A stretch of 64,000 nt of DNA, from NCBI RefSeq assembly GCF_003851885.1, contig NZ_BHZE01000010.1:1-64000 (forward strand), written 5' to 3'. The DNA is from Thermaurantimonas aggregans (GTDB lineage: Bacteria; Bacteroidota; Bacteroidia; Flavobacteriales; Schleiferiaceae). Under the pieces are notes generated by a model, which made no database searches, was not told where the DNA came from, and saw only the letters and a list, made by a program, of their open reading frames with translations. Shown here in pieces: positions 16,285 through 25,236 of this stretch (position 1 is the first letter of the stretch; each line of letters opens with the position of its first letter). Made by a program: the position numbers and the translations under genes.

Positions 16285-17417
16285 TGCTTACCTTCCAACT
16301 TCAGGCCACCGACCCGCACTCCAAAGCCCGGGCCGGATGTATCACTACGGATCACGGCCAGATAGAGACACCTATCTTCATGCCGGTGGGCACAGCCGGT
16401 ACCGTAAAGGCCACACACCAATACGAACTTACCGACGACATTCGTGCACAGATCATCCTCGGCAACACCTACCACCTCTATCTGAGGCCCGGCACCGAGA
16501 TTCTCAAAAAGGCCGGGGGTCTACACCGCTTCATCGGCTGGCAGCGACCCATTCTAACTGATAGCGGTGGTTATCAAGTCTTTTCATTGGCCGACAGCCG
16601 CAAGCTCACTGAAGAGGGCGCTCGCTTCAAGTCGCACATCGACGGCAGTTATCACCTCTTTACCCCAGAGAGCGTCATCGATATTCAGCGAGCCATCGGT
16701 GCCGACATCATCATGGCCTTCGACGAGTGCCCACCATGGCCCTGCGACGAGCGCTATGCCGAAGAGAGTATGCATCTTACCCACCGCTGGCTCGACCGCT
16801 GCATCGCCCGTATGCAGACAACCGAGCCGCTATATGGTTATGGCCAAAGCGTCTTTCCCATCGTACAAGGCAGCACCATAGCCCGACTCCGTCGCGAATC
16901 AGCCGAATACATAGCTGCCAAAGACATGCCCGGCAACGCCATCGGCGGTCTCTCGGTAGGCGAACCACCCGAGCTCATGTACGAAATGACCGACCTGGTC
17001 ACCGATATCCTGCCTGCTCACAAGCCCCGCTACCTCATGGGCGTAGGCACCCCCGAAAACATCCTCAACGCCATTGCCCTCGGCGTCGATATGTTTGACT
17101 GCGTAATGCCCACCCGCAACGGCCGAAACGGCATGCTCTTCACCACCGAAGGCATCATCAACATCAAAAACCGCAAGTGGGCCGAGGATTTCTCGCCCAT
17201 CGATCCTGCTGGCATCAGCCGCGTCGATACCCTCTACACCAAGGCCTATCTGCGCCACCTCTTTGTGGCTGATGAGTACCTCGCGCGCCAGATCGCCTCT
17301 GTCCACAACCTCGCATTCTACCTCTGGCTCGTACGCGAGGCCCGTTCTCACATCCTTGCCGGAACCTTCCCTGACTGGAAGCGCACCATACTCCCCATCA
17401 TTACACGCAGACTCTGA
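16284..17417 (+). CDS. tgt: tRNA-guanine transglycosylase
   Basis: 377 residues, full length. It inserts preQ1 (queuosine precursor) at G34 of tRNAs for Asp, Asn, His and Tyr. The catalytic elements are present: LTDSGGYQVFSL, FDECPPWP, GGLSVGE and MGVGTPENILNAIALGVDMFDCVMPTRNGR with the nucleophilic Asp. The usual zinc site CxCxxC before the RAYLxHL motif is replaced by PAGISRVDTLYTKAYLRHL, with no cysteine in the last 90 residues; the later His (HNLAFY) remains. It is very GC-rich. The folded repeat element begins 25 bases after its stop. Confidence 0.95.
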   Translation: MLTFQLQATDPHSKARAGCITTDHGQIETPIFMPVGTAGTVKATHQYELTDDIRAQIILGNTYHLYLRPGTEILKKAGGLHRFIGWQRPILTDSGGYQVFSLADSRKLTEEGARFKSHIDGSYHLFTPESVIDIQRAIGADIIMAFDECPPWPCDERYAEESMHLTHRWLDRCIARMQTTEPLYGYGQSVFPIVQGSTIARLRRESAEYIAAKDMPGNAIGGLSVGEPPELMYEMTDLVTDILPAHKPRYLMGVGTPENILNAIALGVDMFDCVMPTRNGRNGMLFTTEGIINIKNRKWAEDFSPIDPAGISRVDTLYTKAYLRHLFVADEYLARQIASVHNLAFYLWLVREARSHILAGTFPDWKRTILPIITRRL

Positions 17418-17442
17418 AATTTTTTTATTTTTTTATTTATTT

Positions 17443-17582
17443 GGGCGTGCCCCAGGCAAGGCAGCTTACACTGCCTTCGCCTGGGTCGGGCTACTTTGGG
17501 GTACGCTTCGCTTCCGTGCTCCGGCAGCGAGGGGCGCTGCCTCCGCACCGCTCTGACGAGCGCCCGCCGTATCCCTCACGCA
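17443..17582. repeat. Strongly folded GC-rich intergenic element
   Basis: A GC-rich block of about 140 bases set in AT-rich flanks, beginning GGGCGTGCCCC and ending TATCCCTCACGCA. It contains a 14-bp hairpin with one bulged C (17451-17464 with 17471-17485, loop CTTACA), a perfect 7-bp hairpin (17523-17529 with 17535-17541) and a perfect 5-bp hairpin with a TGAC loop (17549-17553 with 17558-17562). No protein frame is convincing. I recall similar elements in other Bacteroidota genomes, but could not search. The flanks 17418-17442 and 17583-17758 show nothing else. Confidence 0.6.
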
Positions 17583-17755
17583 TTTGCGAAAGTGGATGTG
17601 TCGACTTGTTTTGCAGAAAACCTTAGCCAATTCTTGAAAGCCAGCTTAAGTAATGAATTTTGGGATTCGCTTTAACCTTACCAACGCCTTAAAGAATCTT
17701 TACAAATCCAACAATTTATGCATCCAATCAGAAAAGTTTCCTGAGCTTTAAAAAG

Positions 17756-17811
<56 letters not shown>

Positions 17812-17832
17812 TTGCTCAAAGGGTATAGAATA

Positions 17833-20800
17833 CTATTTACCAATGATTAGCTGATGTCTTTTAACTCCACCCTTCTGATCTTCAACTGACACTGTGTACA
17901 TGCCTGAAGGTAGGTGCTTGAGGGAAACATTTATTTTCGTCTGAGTGTCGTCGAGAGATTGCTCATACACTACCCTGCCAGCTATATCTATTATTTTCAT
18001 CCGTTTTGCTACCAGCGAAGGATGAAGCTGTAAGGTAAAATCACCCTTATTAGGGTTGGGGTACAAACTGAATCCTGCCAGGGGAGCTTCTCCCACCGAA
18101 AATCCGGAAACCGTAACCTGCGAAGTGTTTTGCAAGGTTCCACAGGCGTGATAAACGATAAGCGTCACGGTATAAGTGCCGCCTGTTTGATATTTATGGA
18201 TTCCATTGGGCAGTGTCGATGTGTTTCCATCGCCGAAGTTCCAACGCAACGAATCGTAAGTACCAACCACATTCGCACTAAAAGTCAATGTATCTAAACT
18301 CACAACAATCGAAGGCGAAAAAGTTGGATTTTCAAAAATGTTGAGCGTCTGGGTGGCCGATGAAGTTCCATTTGCATTCAGCACACTGAGCGTCACAGTC
18401 TTTTGTCCGCCATTTAGATACACCACTTTATGTGGACCAGGCGTATTGGCAAAGGCAGGGTTAGCACCATTACCGAAATTCCAGTTGTAGCTCACGGGGT
18501 TGTTTTGGCTGTTATCGATAAATGTCACCGTATCACCTATGCAAATTACTCCACCCTGAGGTGCCTGCACAGTGAAGGCGGCCACAGGTGGTGCCTGAGC
18601 TAAATCAACAATGCGCACGTTCGTAATGTAGAGGTTGTTTCCGTAGCCGTTGATCGCCTTAAAGCGCAGTCTCACCGGGCCATTGGCAAACGGTGTGAGC
18701 AGTACTGTATCGGTGCGCCATTGCGCTTGTGTGGGCGTAAACTGATTGGTGCTTGGATTCGCAGTGGCCAGTTGCGTACCACCTCTTTTGTACACTTCTA
18801 CAAACGCACTTGAAACACAACCTCCCACAGCTTCTACGGCCAAACTATCGGAAAAACCAGGATATTGCGCATAGGCTACATCAAAGAGCAACGCCGGTTG
18901 CGTGGTATTGAGAAGCGATATAAGCGGCAAATTCAAAAAGTCAACTTCTCCCACAACCGAGTAGTTAAAGAAGTTCATTCGAGCAGAAGCGTTGCCGGTA
19001 GTGTGAGGCGTGGGCGACTGTCGATTCCAGGTAATACCATTGTCTGGATTTACCACTTCCCAATTGGCTGGAGGAAAGATCTGCGGCTGAAAGTTTTGTG
19101 AGAAAGGTAGGTTTTGTCCGGCGGTTACGTTTATCACGTTAACTTTCGTAATGCTATCAGAGCCATTGGAATTGGTGGCAACCAGTTTTATTGTATAGGT
19201 TCCGATCTGACTGAATGAAACTACCGGATTTTGTGAATTTAGAGTAGTTCCACTTAATAGTGTAAAGGTATTTGGAGTAATAGTCCATTGCCATTGAGTA
19301 GGCGTTCCCGTCGAAAGGTCGTTGAGCGTTACGGGTGCCTGTGGGCAGGTTACGAAAGCTGAGGGCGCAAAATCCGGGATTGGCGGAAGTGTATTCTGAC
19401 GAACTTCGATGAGATCGAGCGCCAAATCGGAAGTATTTCCACCGGTTGTTCCAAGGAAGCGTACAGCAATCTTTTTGCCTATGTAGGGTATGAGACTAAT
19501 TCGGGCGTTGAGCCATGCATTGCCTTGATTTCCGGAACGCTGCCATACTGTAGTCCAGCGATTGCTGTCGAGCACTTGCACCTGCAGTTGTCCCATTGCC
19601 GGACCTGACATGTGATACCAGAACGACAGCTCGGGAAGGGTAAGGCCGGTTACAGTAAAACAGTTTGACGATAATATCGCTGTCTGATTCGCACAGCCGG
19701 TAGCCTCTAGGTAGATGTAACGACCCTGACCACTAAGGTTATAATCGCCTGTGGGTCCGGTACCAGCCGTCGCAGTTGGTCCGGTATGTACCCTCCAGTC
19801 AATATCATCCTGAGAGGAATTGGCCAAATTGGCCCAGGAAGCAATCGTGCACACCGTCATTCCGCAGTCAGCACTATCACTGCACAGTGTATCAGAATCA
19901 AAATTTGATTCAAAAGGAATAGCTAACGATGTGGCATTGTACACACCCGAAGTATAAGTCAAAGTGTCGTTTATAGCATTTTGATCTCCAGAGCCTTTTA
20001 CCACCACTTTAAAGGTTACCACAGGCTGATTGGGCATCAAAAATTGCTTTGTGAATGTGTAGTCGATGAAATTTCCTGAGGTAGGTAAGCCAGTAGTGAT
20101 AGTGTCGGAAATGATCAGATTGCCATTGCTATATACAGATACAACGGCACTATTCACCACATCAGTCGATACATTCTTAATTCTCAGGATTGGCCGAATG
20201 CTGTCAACGGCACTACACGAAGGGATGTGTCCGTTTGGCAGATCAAAGACATCCTCAAGCGCCAGATCGCGCTGCACCGTACAGTTGAAGAGCCCCGGTG
20301 CTTTGCGTACAGCTACACCTCGGTTGCCCATGGCGCCATTAGGTCCGTAAGCCATTACGCTCAGCCATTCCTCGTCGTTGAAATTCAAGCCTGTAAGATG
20401 TGCTATGGTAGTATTTTGGCCTACCACGGTGTCGTAAATTTCCATATATTTTTGTCCAAGGCGCGTGATGTAGTAGCCCAAAGCATTGGGCACGGCATTC
20501 CAAGTGAGTGTAACGGTATCAGGACATGCTTTATTTACCGTGATGTTTTGAGGTGCACCAAGGATATGCACCGGATGGGCTGAAATCACCTGTTGGGTGC
20601 CTCTTGTAAGTCTGATCCAATATCTCCCGGCGAGATTGGCCGGTACTGTCCATTGAAATCGTCGTGTCGAGGCCGGAATATTTGTGTTTATTGCCACCCA
20701 TGTAGCGCCAGAATCGGCAGAAATATGAAGTTGAAAAGGCTGAGTACCTGCTGGGGCTTCCCAACGAATGATCTGTTGGCTGCCGGGCTCCCAGCTTATT

Positions 20801-22710
20801 TCTGGTCCGTTGGGATAAGAGAGAATCGGGTTATTAGTAATTATATCGTAAACTACGAAAAATTCCTGAGCAGGAAAGGGTACTGATTTACCTGTAATGG
20901 TGATGGTATACAGACCCTGAGCCGGCGTATCGATCACAATTTGTTCCACATTGTTTACGCTGTCTATACCTGGTACTGCTGCGCTGTTGAGGGCTGTCAC
21001 GTTCGGAGCGGGATTTAAGATGAGGGGTAAATAGGTGGTGTTTCCGAAAGAGACGGTCATGTCCAGGTCGTTTACCAAGGTTTTTTGGGCATTTGCCAGC
21101 GCTTCGCGGTCGTGATAGTAGAGCATCACTTTGAGCTGAGCCACATTAGCTGGTAGTTCGATGGTGAAGGTTCTGGTTTGATTTTGAACAATGGTATCCG
21201 AAAAATTTTGATTGTTTTCAATGGCCTGTATGGCTCGCCGGGCATTGATACGGCCAAAACCATATCGAAAGTCCGGACCGCGATTGCCGAGATCTTCGGC
21301 CGTATTCATCAAGTGGGCCTTGATGAGCGCACTTTTGGGTTCTTGGTTATAAAATGTCTTGTATGCGTGATATATGGTTGCCAATGTTCCTGCAGTGCCT
21401 GGCGATGCCATTGATGTACCCGTAAAAGAAGCATAGGTATGTGGATCGATGGTCGAAAACACACTGGTACCATTGGCTACTACTTCGGGTTTCACGCGTC
21501 CGTCACGGGCAGGACCTCGGCTACTGGAGCTATTGATTGAGTCAAGAGCATTGATATTGCCTACAGCTATTACGTTTTTAGCCTGCTTGTGCCCGCCTGT
21601 TATATTACCCCAGCCAGTGATGAAATTACAATTTTGAGTTCCGTTATTTCCTGCTGAAAATACGTGCAGCAACGAAGGCAGCTGGCGCGTCTGAATATCC
21701 ATGTTGCGCGCGTTGTTGGTATATCCGGTGTTGCACCCATCACTGTACGATGAATTAGTGATGCGCACATTGTTTTGATTGTAATCGCTTACGATGTTCT
21801 GAAGATTGCCCGGATAAGTGCGATAGAACACCTCAGCTCCCGGAGCCATTCCCATGCCTTGTGGGTTGACATTTCCGGCACCGAACACAGTACCAGCCAC
21901 GTGATCGCCGTGATTACCAGTGCTTGCAGTAGCGAATGGTTGTTGCAATCTCCCTTTGTAATCGGCATGTGGGCCAATGGCGCCATCATCGCCTATGCCC
22001 ACCACTACCCCTTCGCCTGTGAAACCAACTGGTGCCAATCTGCCGTGATTGACATTCTGCACACGATGGTTTTCGCGCGCAAATTTGTTCTCAGGTTCCC
22101 CCGGAGGTTCAGCTTGCTGCACAAACATCAATCCGGCCAACTGTGTGAGTTTTGAAATATCAGACTTTTCTACGACTACTTCCGCAAGATTGTCTTGCTT
22201 ACTTATGAATAATGTGCGCTTAATCAACCCTTGAGCTGCAGGCAGAAATTCATCGATGCTAAGGTTTCGAAAGGGCACTAACACTGCCCGAAGATGTTTG
22301 TCATCAACTAGTGTGTACGATGGCAATTCATTGAAATATATCTCCTTGCTCACCTTCAGTTCATAGGGCACAGGCATTATACACACCGCGCCGTATTCAA
22401 ATACCTTCTGAAGATTTGTTCCAGAAGAAATCGAAGCCAGATAGCCGTTTCTTGGCACATACTCCAGCATGTGAACACCCATCTTCTCAAGGGCATTCAG
22501 GTAATGAACACCCGGAATATTTTGGAAAAGAATAAGTCGATAAAACTTTCCGTTTACCGCTTCCCCCATCTTCTCTTTCCAGATCGAGGGTTTGTCTTTG
22601 TTGTAATCAAAGGCGAAATTTCCGTGGGTCAATTGAATGGTTGCCTTTTGCGATACACCGTCAAAACCCATCAACATCGCATAGAGCGCCAACAGTAAAA
22701 CTTTTTTCAT
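17833..22710 (-). CDS. Secreted subtilisin-like (S8) protease with PKD domains and T9SS sorting domain
   Basis: 1625 residues from the ATG at 22710, chosen because it starts a signal peptide (MKKVLLLALYAMLMG...) and lies downstream of a -7 box; an upstream in-frame ATG would add 25 charged residues. The S8 triad is Asp in GIGDDG (about 241), His270 in HGDHVAGT and Ser433 in GTSMASP. A fibronectin-like and jelly-roll middle follows, then three PKD-type repeats (WQWTITPN, YNWNFGNG, LRWNFGDG). The end FSLYPNPNKGDFTLQ...GMYTVSV is a type A T9SS sorting domain, so it is exported by T9SS and surface-bound or released. Confidence 0.93.
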   Translation of the reverse strand: MKKVLLLALYAMLMGFDGVSQKATIQLTHGNFAFDYNKDKPSIWKEKMGEAVNGKFYRLILFQNIPGVHYLNALEKMGVHMLEYVPRNGYLASISSGTNLQKVFEYGAVCIMPVPYELKVSKEIYFNELPSYTLVDDKHLRAVLVPFRNLSIDEFLPAAQGLIKRTLFISKQDNLAEVVVEKSDISKLTQLAGLMFVQQAEPPGEPENKFARENHRVQNVNHGRLAPVGFTGEGVVVGIGDDGAIGPHADYKGRLQQPFATASTGNHGDHVAGTVFGAGNVNPQGMGMAPGAEVFYRTYPGNLQNIVSDYNQNNVRITNSSYSDGCNTGYTNNARNMDIQTRQLPSLLHVFSAGNNGTQNCNFITGWGNITGGHKQAKNVIAVGNINALDSINSSSSRGPARDGRVKPEVVANGTSVFSTIDPHTYASFTGTSMASPGTAGTLATIYHAYKTFYNQEPKSALIKAHLMNTAEDLGNRGPDFRYGFGRINARRAIQAIENNQNFSDTIVQNQTRTFTIELPANVAQLKVMLYYHDREALANAQKTLVNDLDMTVSFGNTTYLPLILNPAPNVTALNSAAVPGIDSVNNVEQIVIDTPAQGLYTITITGKSVPFPAQEFFVVYDIITNNPILSYPNGPEISWEPGSQQIIRWEAPAGTQPFQLHISADSGATWVAINTNIPASTRRFQWTVPANLAGRYWIRLTRGTQQVISAHPVHILGAPQNITVNKACPDTVTLTWNAVPNALGYYITRLGQKYMEIYDTVVGQNTTIAHLTGLNFNDEEWLSVMAYGPNGAMGNRGVAVRKAPGLFNCTVQRDLALEDVFDLPNGHIPSCSAVDSIRPILRIKNVSTDVVNSAVVSVYSNGNLIISDTITTGLPTSGNFIDYTFTKQFLMPNQPVVTFKVVVKGSGDQNAINDTLTYTSGVYNATSLAIPFESNFDSDTLCSDSADCGMTVCTIASWANLANSSQDDIDWRVHTGPTATAGTGPTGDYNLSGQGRYIYLEATGCANQTAILSSNCFTVTGLTLPELSFWYHMSGPAMGQLQVQVLDSNRWTTVWQRSGNQGNAWLNARISLIPYIGKKIAVRFLGTTGGNTSDLALDLIEVRQNTLPPIPDFAPSAFVTCPQAPVTLNDLSTGTPTQWQWTITPNTFTLLSGTTLNSQNPVVSFSQIGTYTIKLVATNSNGSDSITKVNVINVTAGQNLPFSQNFQPQIFPPANWEVVNPDNGITWNRQSPTPHTTGNASARMNFFNYSVVGEVDFLNLPLISLLNTTQPALLFDVAYAQYPGFSDSLAVEAVGGCVSSAFVEVYKRGGTQLATANPSTNQFTPTQAQWRTDTVLLTPFANGPVRLRFKAINGYGNNLYITNVRIVDLAQAPPVAAFTVQAPQGGVICIGDTVTFIDNSQNNPVSYNWNFGNGANPAFANTPGPHKVVYLNGGQKTVTLSVLNANGTSSATQTLNIFENPTFSPSIVVSLDTLTFSANVVGTYDSLRWNFGDGNTSTLPNGIHKYQTGGTYTVTLIVYHACGTLQNTSQVTVSGFSVGEAPLAGFSLYPNPNKGDFTLQLHPSLVAKRMKIIDIAGRVVYEQSLDDTQTKINVSLKHLPSGMYTVSVEDQKGGVKRHQLIIGK

Positions 22711-22751
22711 ATTCCTTCGTTCGGATTTTTTAACATTGCGAAACGTAATTA

Positions 22752-22759
22752 CAAACTTA
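22752..22759 (-). promoter_or_regulatory. -7 promoter element (TAAGTTTG) for the S8 protease gene
   Basis: Exact TAnnTTTG on the minus strand, 41 bases before the ATG at 22710, in the divergent region shared with the PIG-L gene. Confidence 0.45.
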
Positions 22760-22773
22760 GGCGCAAAAAGAAA

Positions 22774-25236
22774 ATGTACATACATCGATTCTTAACTATT
22801 TCCATAATTTGCACTATAACAGGCCATGCTCAATACTATTCATCGAAAACTTCCTCACAGCTACTTCACGAAATTGAGAAACTTCAGAACACAGCACGAG
22901 TGCTGTACGTAGCGGCACATCCCGACGACGAAAACACAAGGCTAATCACTTGGCTCAACAATAGCCAAAAGGCTACTGTGGCCTACCTGTCGCTCACACG
23001 GGGGGAGGGAGGTCAAAACCTAATAGGACCGGAACTCGAAGATGCCCTGGGAGTAATCCGCACCCACGAGCTGCTCAAAGCCCGGGAAATCGATGGAGGT
23101 TTGCAATTTTTTACACGTGCCCGCGATTTCGGATACTCAAAAAGTATGGAAGAATCGCTTCGCTTGTGGAACGAAGACAGCATCCTGAAGGATGTGGTTC
23201 TCATCATACGAAAATTCAAACCTGACATCATCATCAATCGCTTTCCTCCCGACACTCGCGCAGGTCACGGACATCATGCAGCCTCTGCATACCTTGCAAT
23301 CAAGGCATTTGATCTGGCAGCTGATCCTGAATACGAACCAGAGATGGCCTCCAAATACGGAGTATGGCAAGCTGCGCGCTTGTTTTGGAACACCTCCACC
23401 TGGTGGATTAAAGACCTTGACACCACTCAGGTAAGTAATGGTAAACTGCTGAAAATCGAAATCGGAGACTATTATCCTTACCTCGGAGCAGAAACAGGTG
23501 AACTTGCTGCTTACTCGCGCAGCCAACACAAGAGCCAGGGTTTCGGAATCCCGGCTTCACGGGGGGTATATTCCGAATATCTTCAACTCGAACGCGGCTT
23601 ACCAGCTTATAAAGACCCATTCGAAAACATACAGACCAGCTATTCTCGCTGGGGTTGTCCTGCCCTCGACAAACAAGTTAAGGCCATAGCCCTTACCTTC
23701 AATCACGATAGACCTAACCTTTCTATTTACAAGCTCAACGAATTCAAAAAGGCTGCACAACAATGCGTACCAGAACCTTATCTATCGGAATTGATACGAA
23801 AAATCGATGATCTCATTTGGCAATGCAGCGGTGTATATGCTGAAGCAGCTGCCAACAAAAGTTCGGGTACTGAAGGTGATACGCTTCAGCTCACCTTTCA
23901 AATGTTCAACAGAATTGGAGAAATGGTTTTTATAAATTCCATAGAAACAACTGATTCTACCTACAAAATCAATCGCCTCATACAGCCGAAACAATCCTTC
24001 ACATTAAAAATTCCACAACGCATTCTTCGATCTTATTCACAACCATTTTGGCTTAAAAATCCAGAAAAATACCTCTATCTAAGTGATGAACAAAATATCG
24101 GTAGAAGCATAGACGAACCACTTTTTTTACCAATTACTGTTGATCTTGAAGGTGCAAAAATTATTAAAAATCTGCCCGTTATCTTTCGAAACAACGACCG
24201 TGTAAAAGGGGAAATCATTGAAGAAGTTAATGTATTTCCGCAAATTACAGGAGCCACAGATGTAGATGTACTTTATCGTGTTTTTGACAATACTTTCCAT
24301 CTTACTTTGGGAATAGAAATTCATAGAAAGATTGATACTACATACCTTCTAATCAGCAAAGAAGATGATGTAGATATTCAACCAGCTATTCACCCTCTTA
24401 TTAGTCTTCAGGAAGGAGAAATCAAAGAGCTATCCATACGTGGAAATATAGAAAAAAATCAAATCGCATCTATTAAATTTTTCTACTATTCAGAGCATGA
24501 CAGTATTGAATTAATGTCGTATAAAAAAATATCACATGATCATATAGGGAAAAAGGTATTTTTTAAACCCATAACAGTACAAATATTTTCGGTAGAAAAT
24601 GAAAAAGTAAAACCTCTAAAAATTGGGTATATATCAGGTTCGGGCGATGATATTAAATCCATTTTGAAAAACACTGGTTTTCATGTAGAAGACATCCAAC
24701 TTCAAAATGTCACAGCTGAAGATTTAAAAAAGTACGATGCAATCGTTTGCGGAATAAGAAGCTATAACACATCACCTGTACTTGCAAAAGAGCATCAAAA
24801 ACTACTCGAATACACTAAAAATGGGGGAACTTTTATTGTACTCTATCAAACGAATGGTTCTGATTTAAAGGTAAAAAACATCGGACCCTATCCATTTACT
24901 ATCGGTCGAGGAAGAGTGACTGAAGAAGACGCAACTCCTACTATTATAATCCCCAATCATAAAGTACTGAAATATCCGTATGAAATCACTAAAGATGATT
25001 TAACAAGTTGGCACCAAGAAATAGGGCTTTATTTCGCTGAAAATATTTCATCACATTATGAAACCCCTCTTGCGTGGGCCGATACAAATGAACAGCCACA
25101 ATCTGGTGGACTCATCATCGGAAAATATGGTGAGGGGGTTTTTGTATATACTGGTTTAAGTTTCTTCCGACAATTGCCAGCCGGCAACGCAGGTGCTTTT
25201 AAACTTTTTATAAATATTCTACATTTAAATCAGTAG
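22774..25236 (+). CDS. Exported PIG-L family deacetylase
   Basis: 820 residues with a signal peptide (MYIHRFLTISIICTITGHAQ). The N-terminal 250 residues are a PIG-L/LmbE zinc deacetylase: AAHPDDENTR near residue 48, LTRGEGGQN, ALGVIRTHELLKAR and the second metal site in AGHGHHAAS. The C-terminal part contains beta-sandwich-like segments and a Rossmann-like end (KIGYISGSGDDI...YDAIVCGIRSYNT...NGGTFIVLYQTNG) resembling ThuA/amidotransferase folds. The sugar substrate is unknown. The second half is clearly more AT-rich than the first. Its stop overlaps the opposing gene by 7 bases. Confidence 0.88.
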   Translation: MYIHRFLTISIICTITGHAQYYSSKTSSQLLHEIEKLQNTARVLYVAAHPDDENTRLITWLNNSQKATVAYLSLTRGEGGQNLIGPELEDALGVIRTHELLKAREIDGGLQFFTRARDFGYSKSMEESLRLWNEDSILKDVVLIIRKFKPDIIINRFPPDTRAGHGHHAASAYLAIKAFDLAADPEYEPEMASKYGVWQAARLFWNTSTWWIKDLDTTQVSNGKLLKIEIGDYYPYLGAETGELAAYSRSQHKSQGFGIPASRGVYSEYLQLERGLPAYKDPFENIQTSYSRWGCPALDKQVKAIALTFNHDRPNLSIYKLNEFKKAAQQCVPEPYLSELIRKIDDLIWQCSGVYAEAAANKSSGTEGDTLQLTFQMFNRIGEMVFINSIETTDSTYKINRLIQPKQSFTLKIPQRILRSYSQPFWLKNPEKYLYLSDEQNIGRSIDEPLFLPITVDLEGAKIIKNLPVIFRNNDRVKGEIIEEVNVFPQITGATDVDVLYRVFDNTFHLTLGIEIHRKIDTTYLLISKEDDVDIQPAIHPLISLQEGEIKELSIRGNIEKNQIASIKFFYYSEHDSIELMSYKKISHDHIGKKVFFKPITVQIFSVENEKVKPLKIGYISGSGDDIKSILKNTGFHVEDIQLQNVTAEDLKKYDAIVCGIRSYNTSPVLAKEHQKLLEYTKNGGTFIVLYQTNGSDLKVKNIGPYPFTIGRGRVTEEDATPTIIIPNHKVLKYPYEITKDDLTSWHQEIGLYFAENISSHYETPLAWADTNEQPQSGGLIIGKYGEGVFVYTGLSFFRQLPAGNAGAFKLFINILHLNQ

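Noticed and set aside
16337-17351. Several long open frames overlapping tgt on both strands
   Set aside because: They are shadows of a GC-rich gene with few stops; none has a recognisable family, and tgt fully explains the region.
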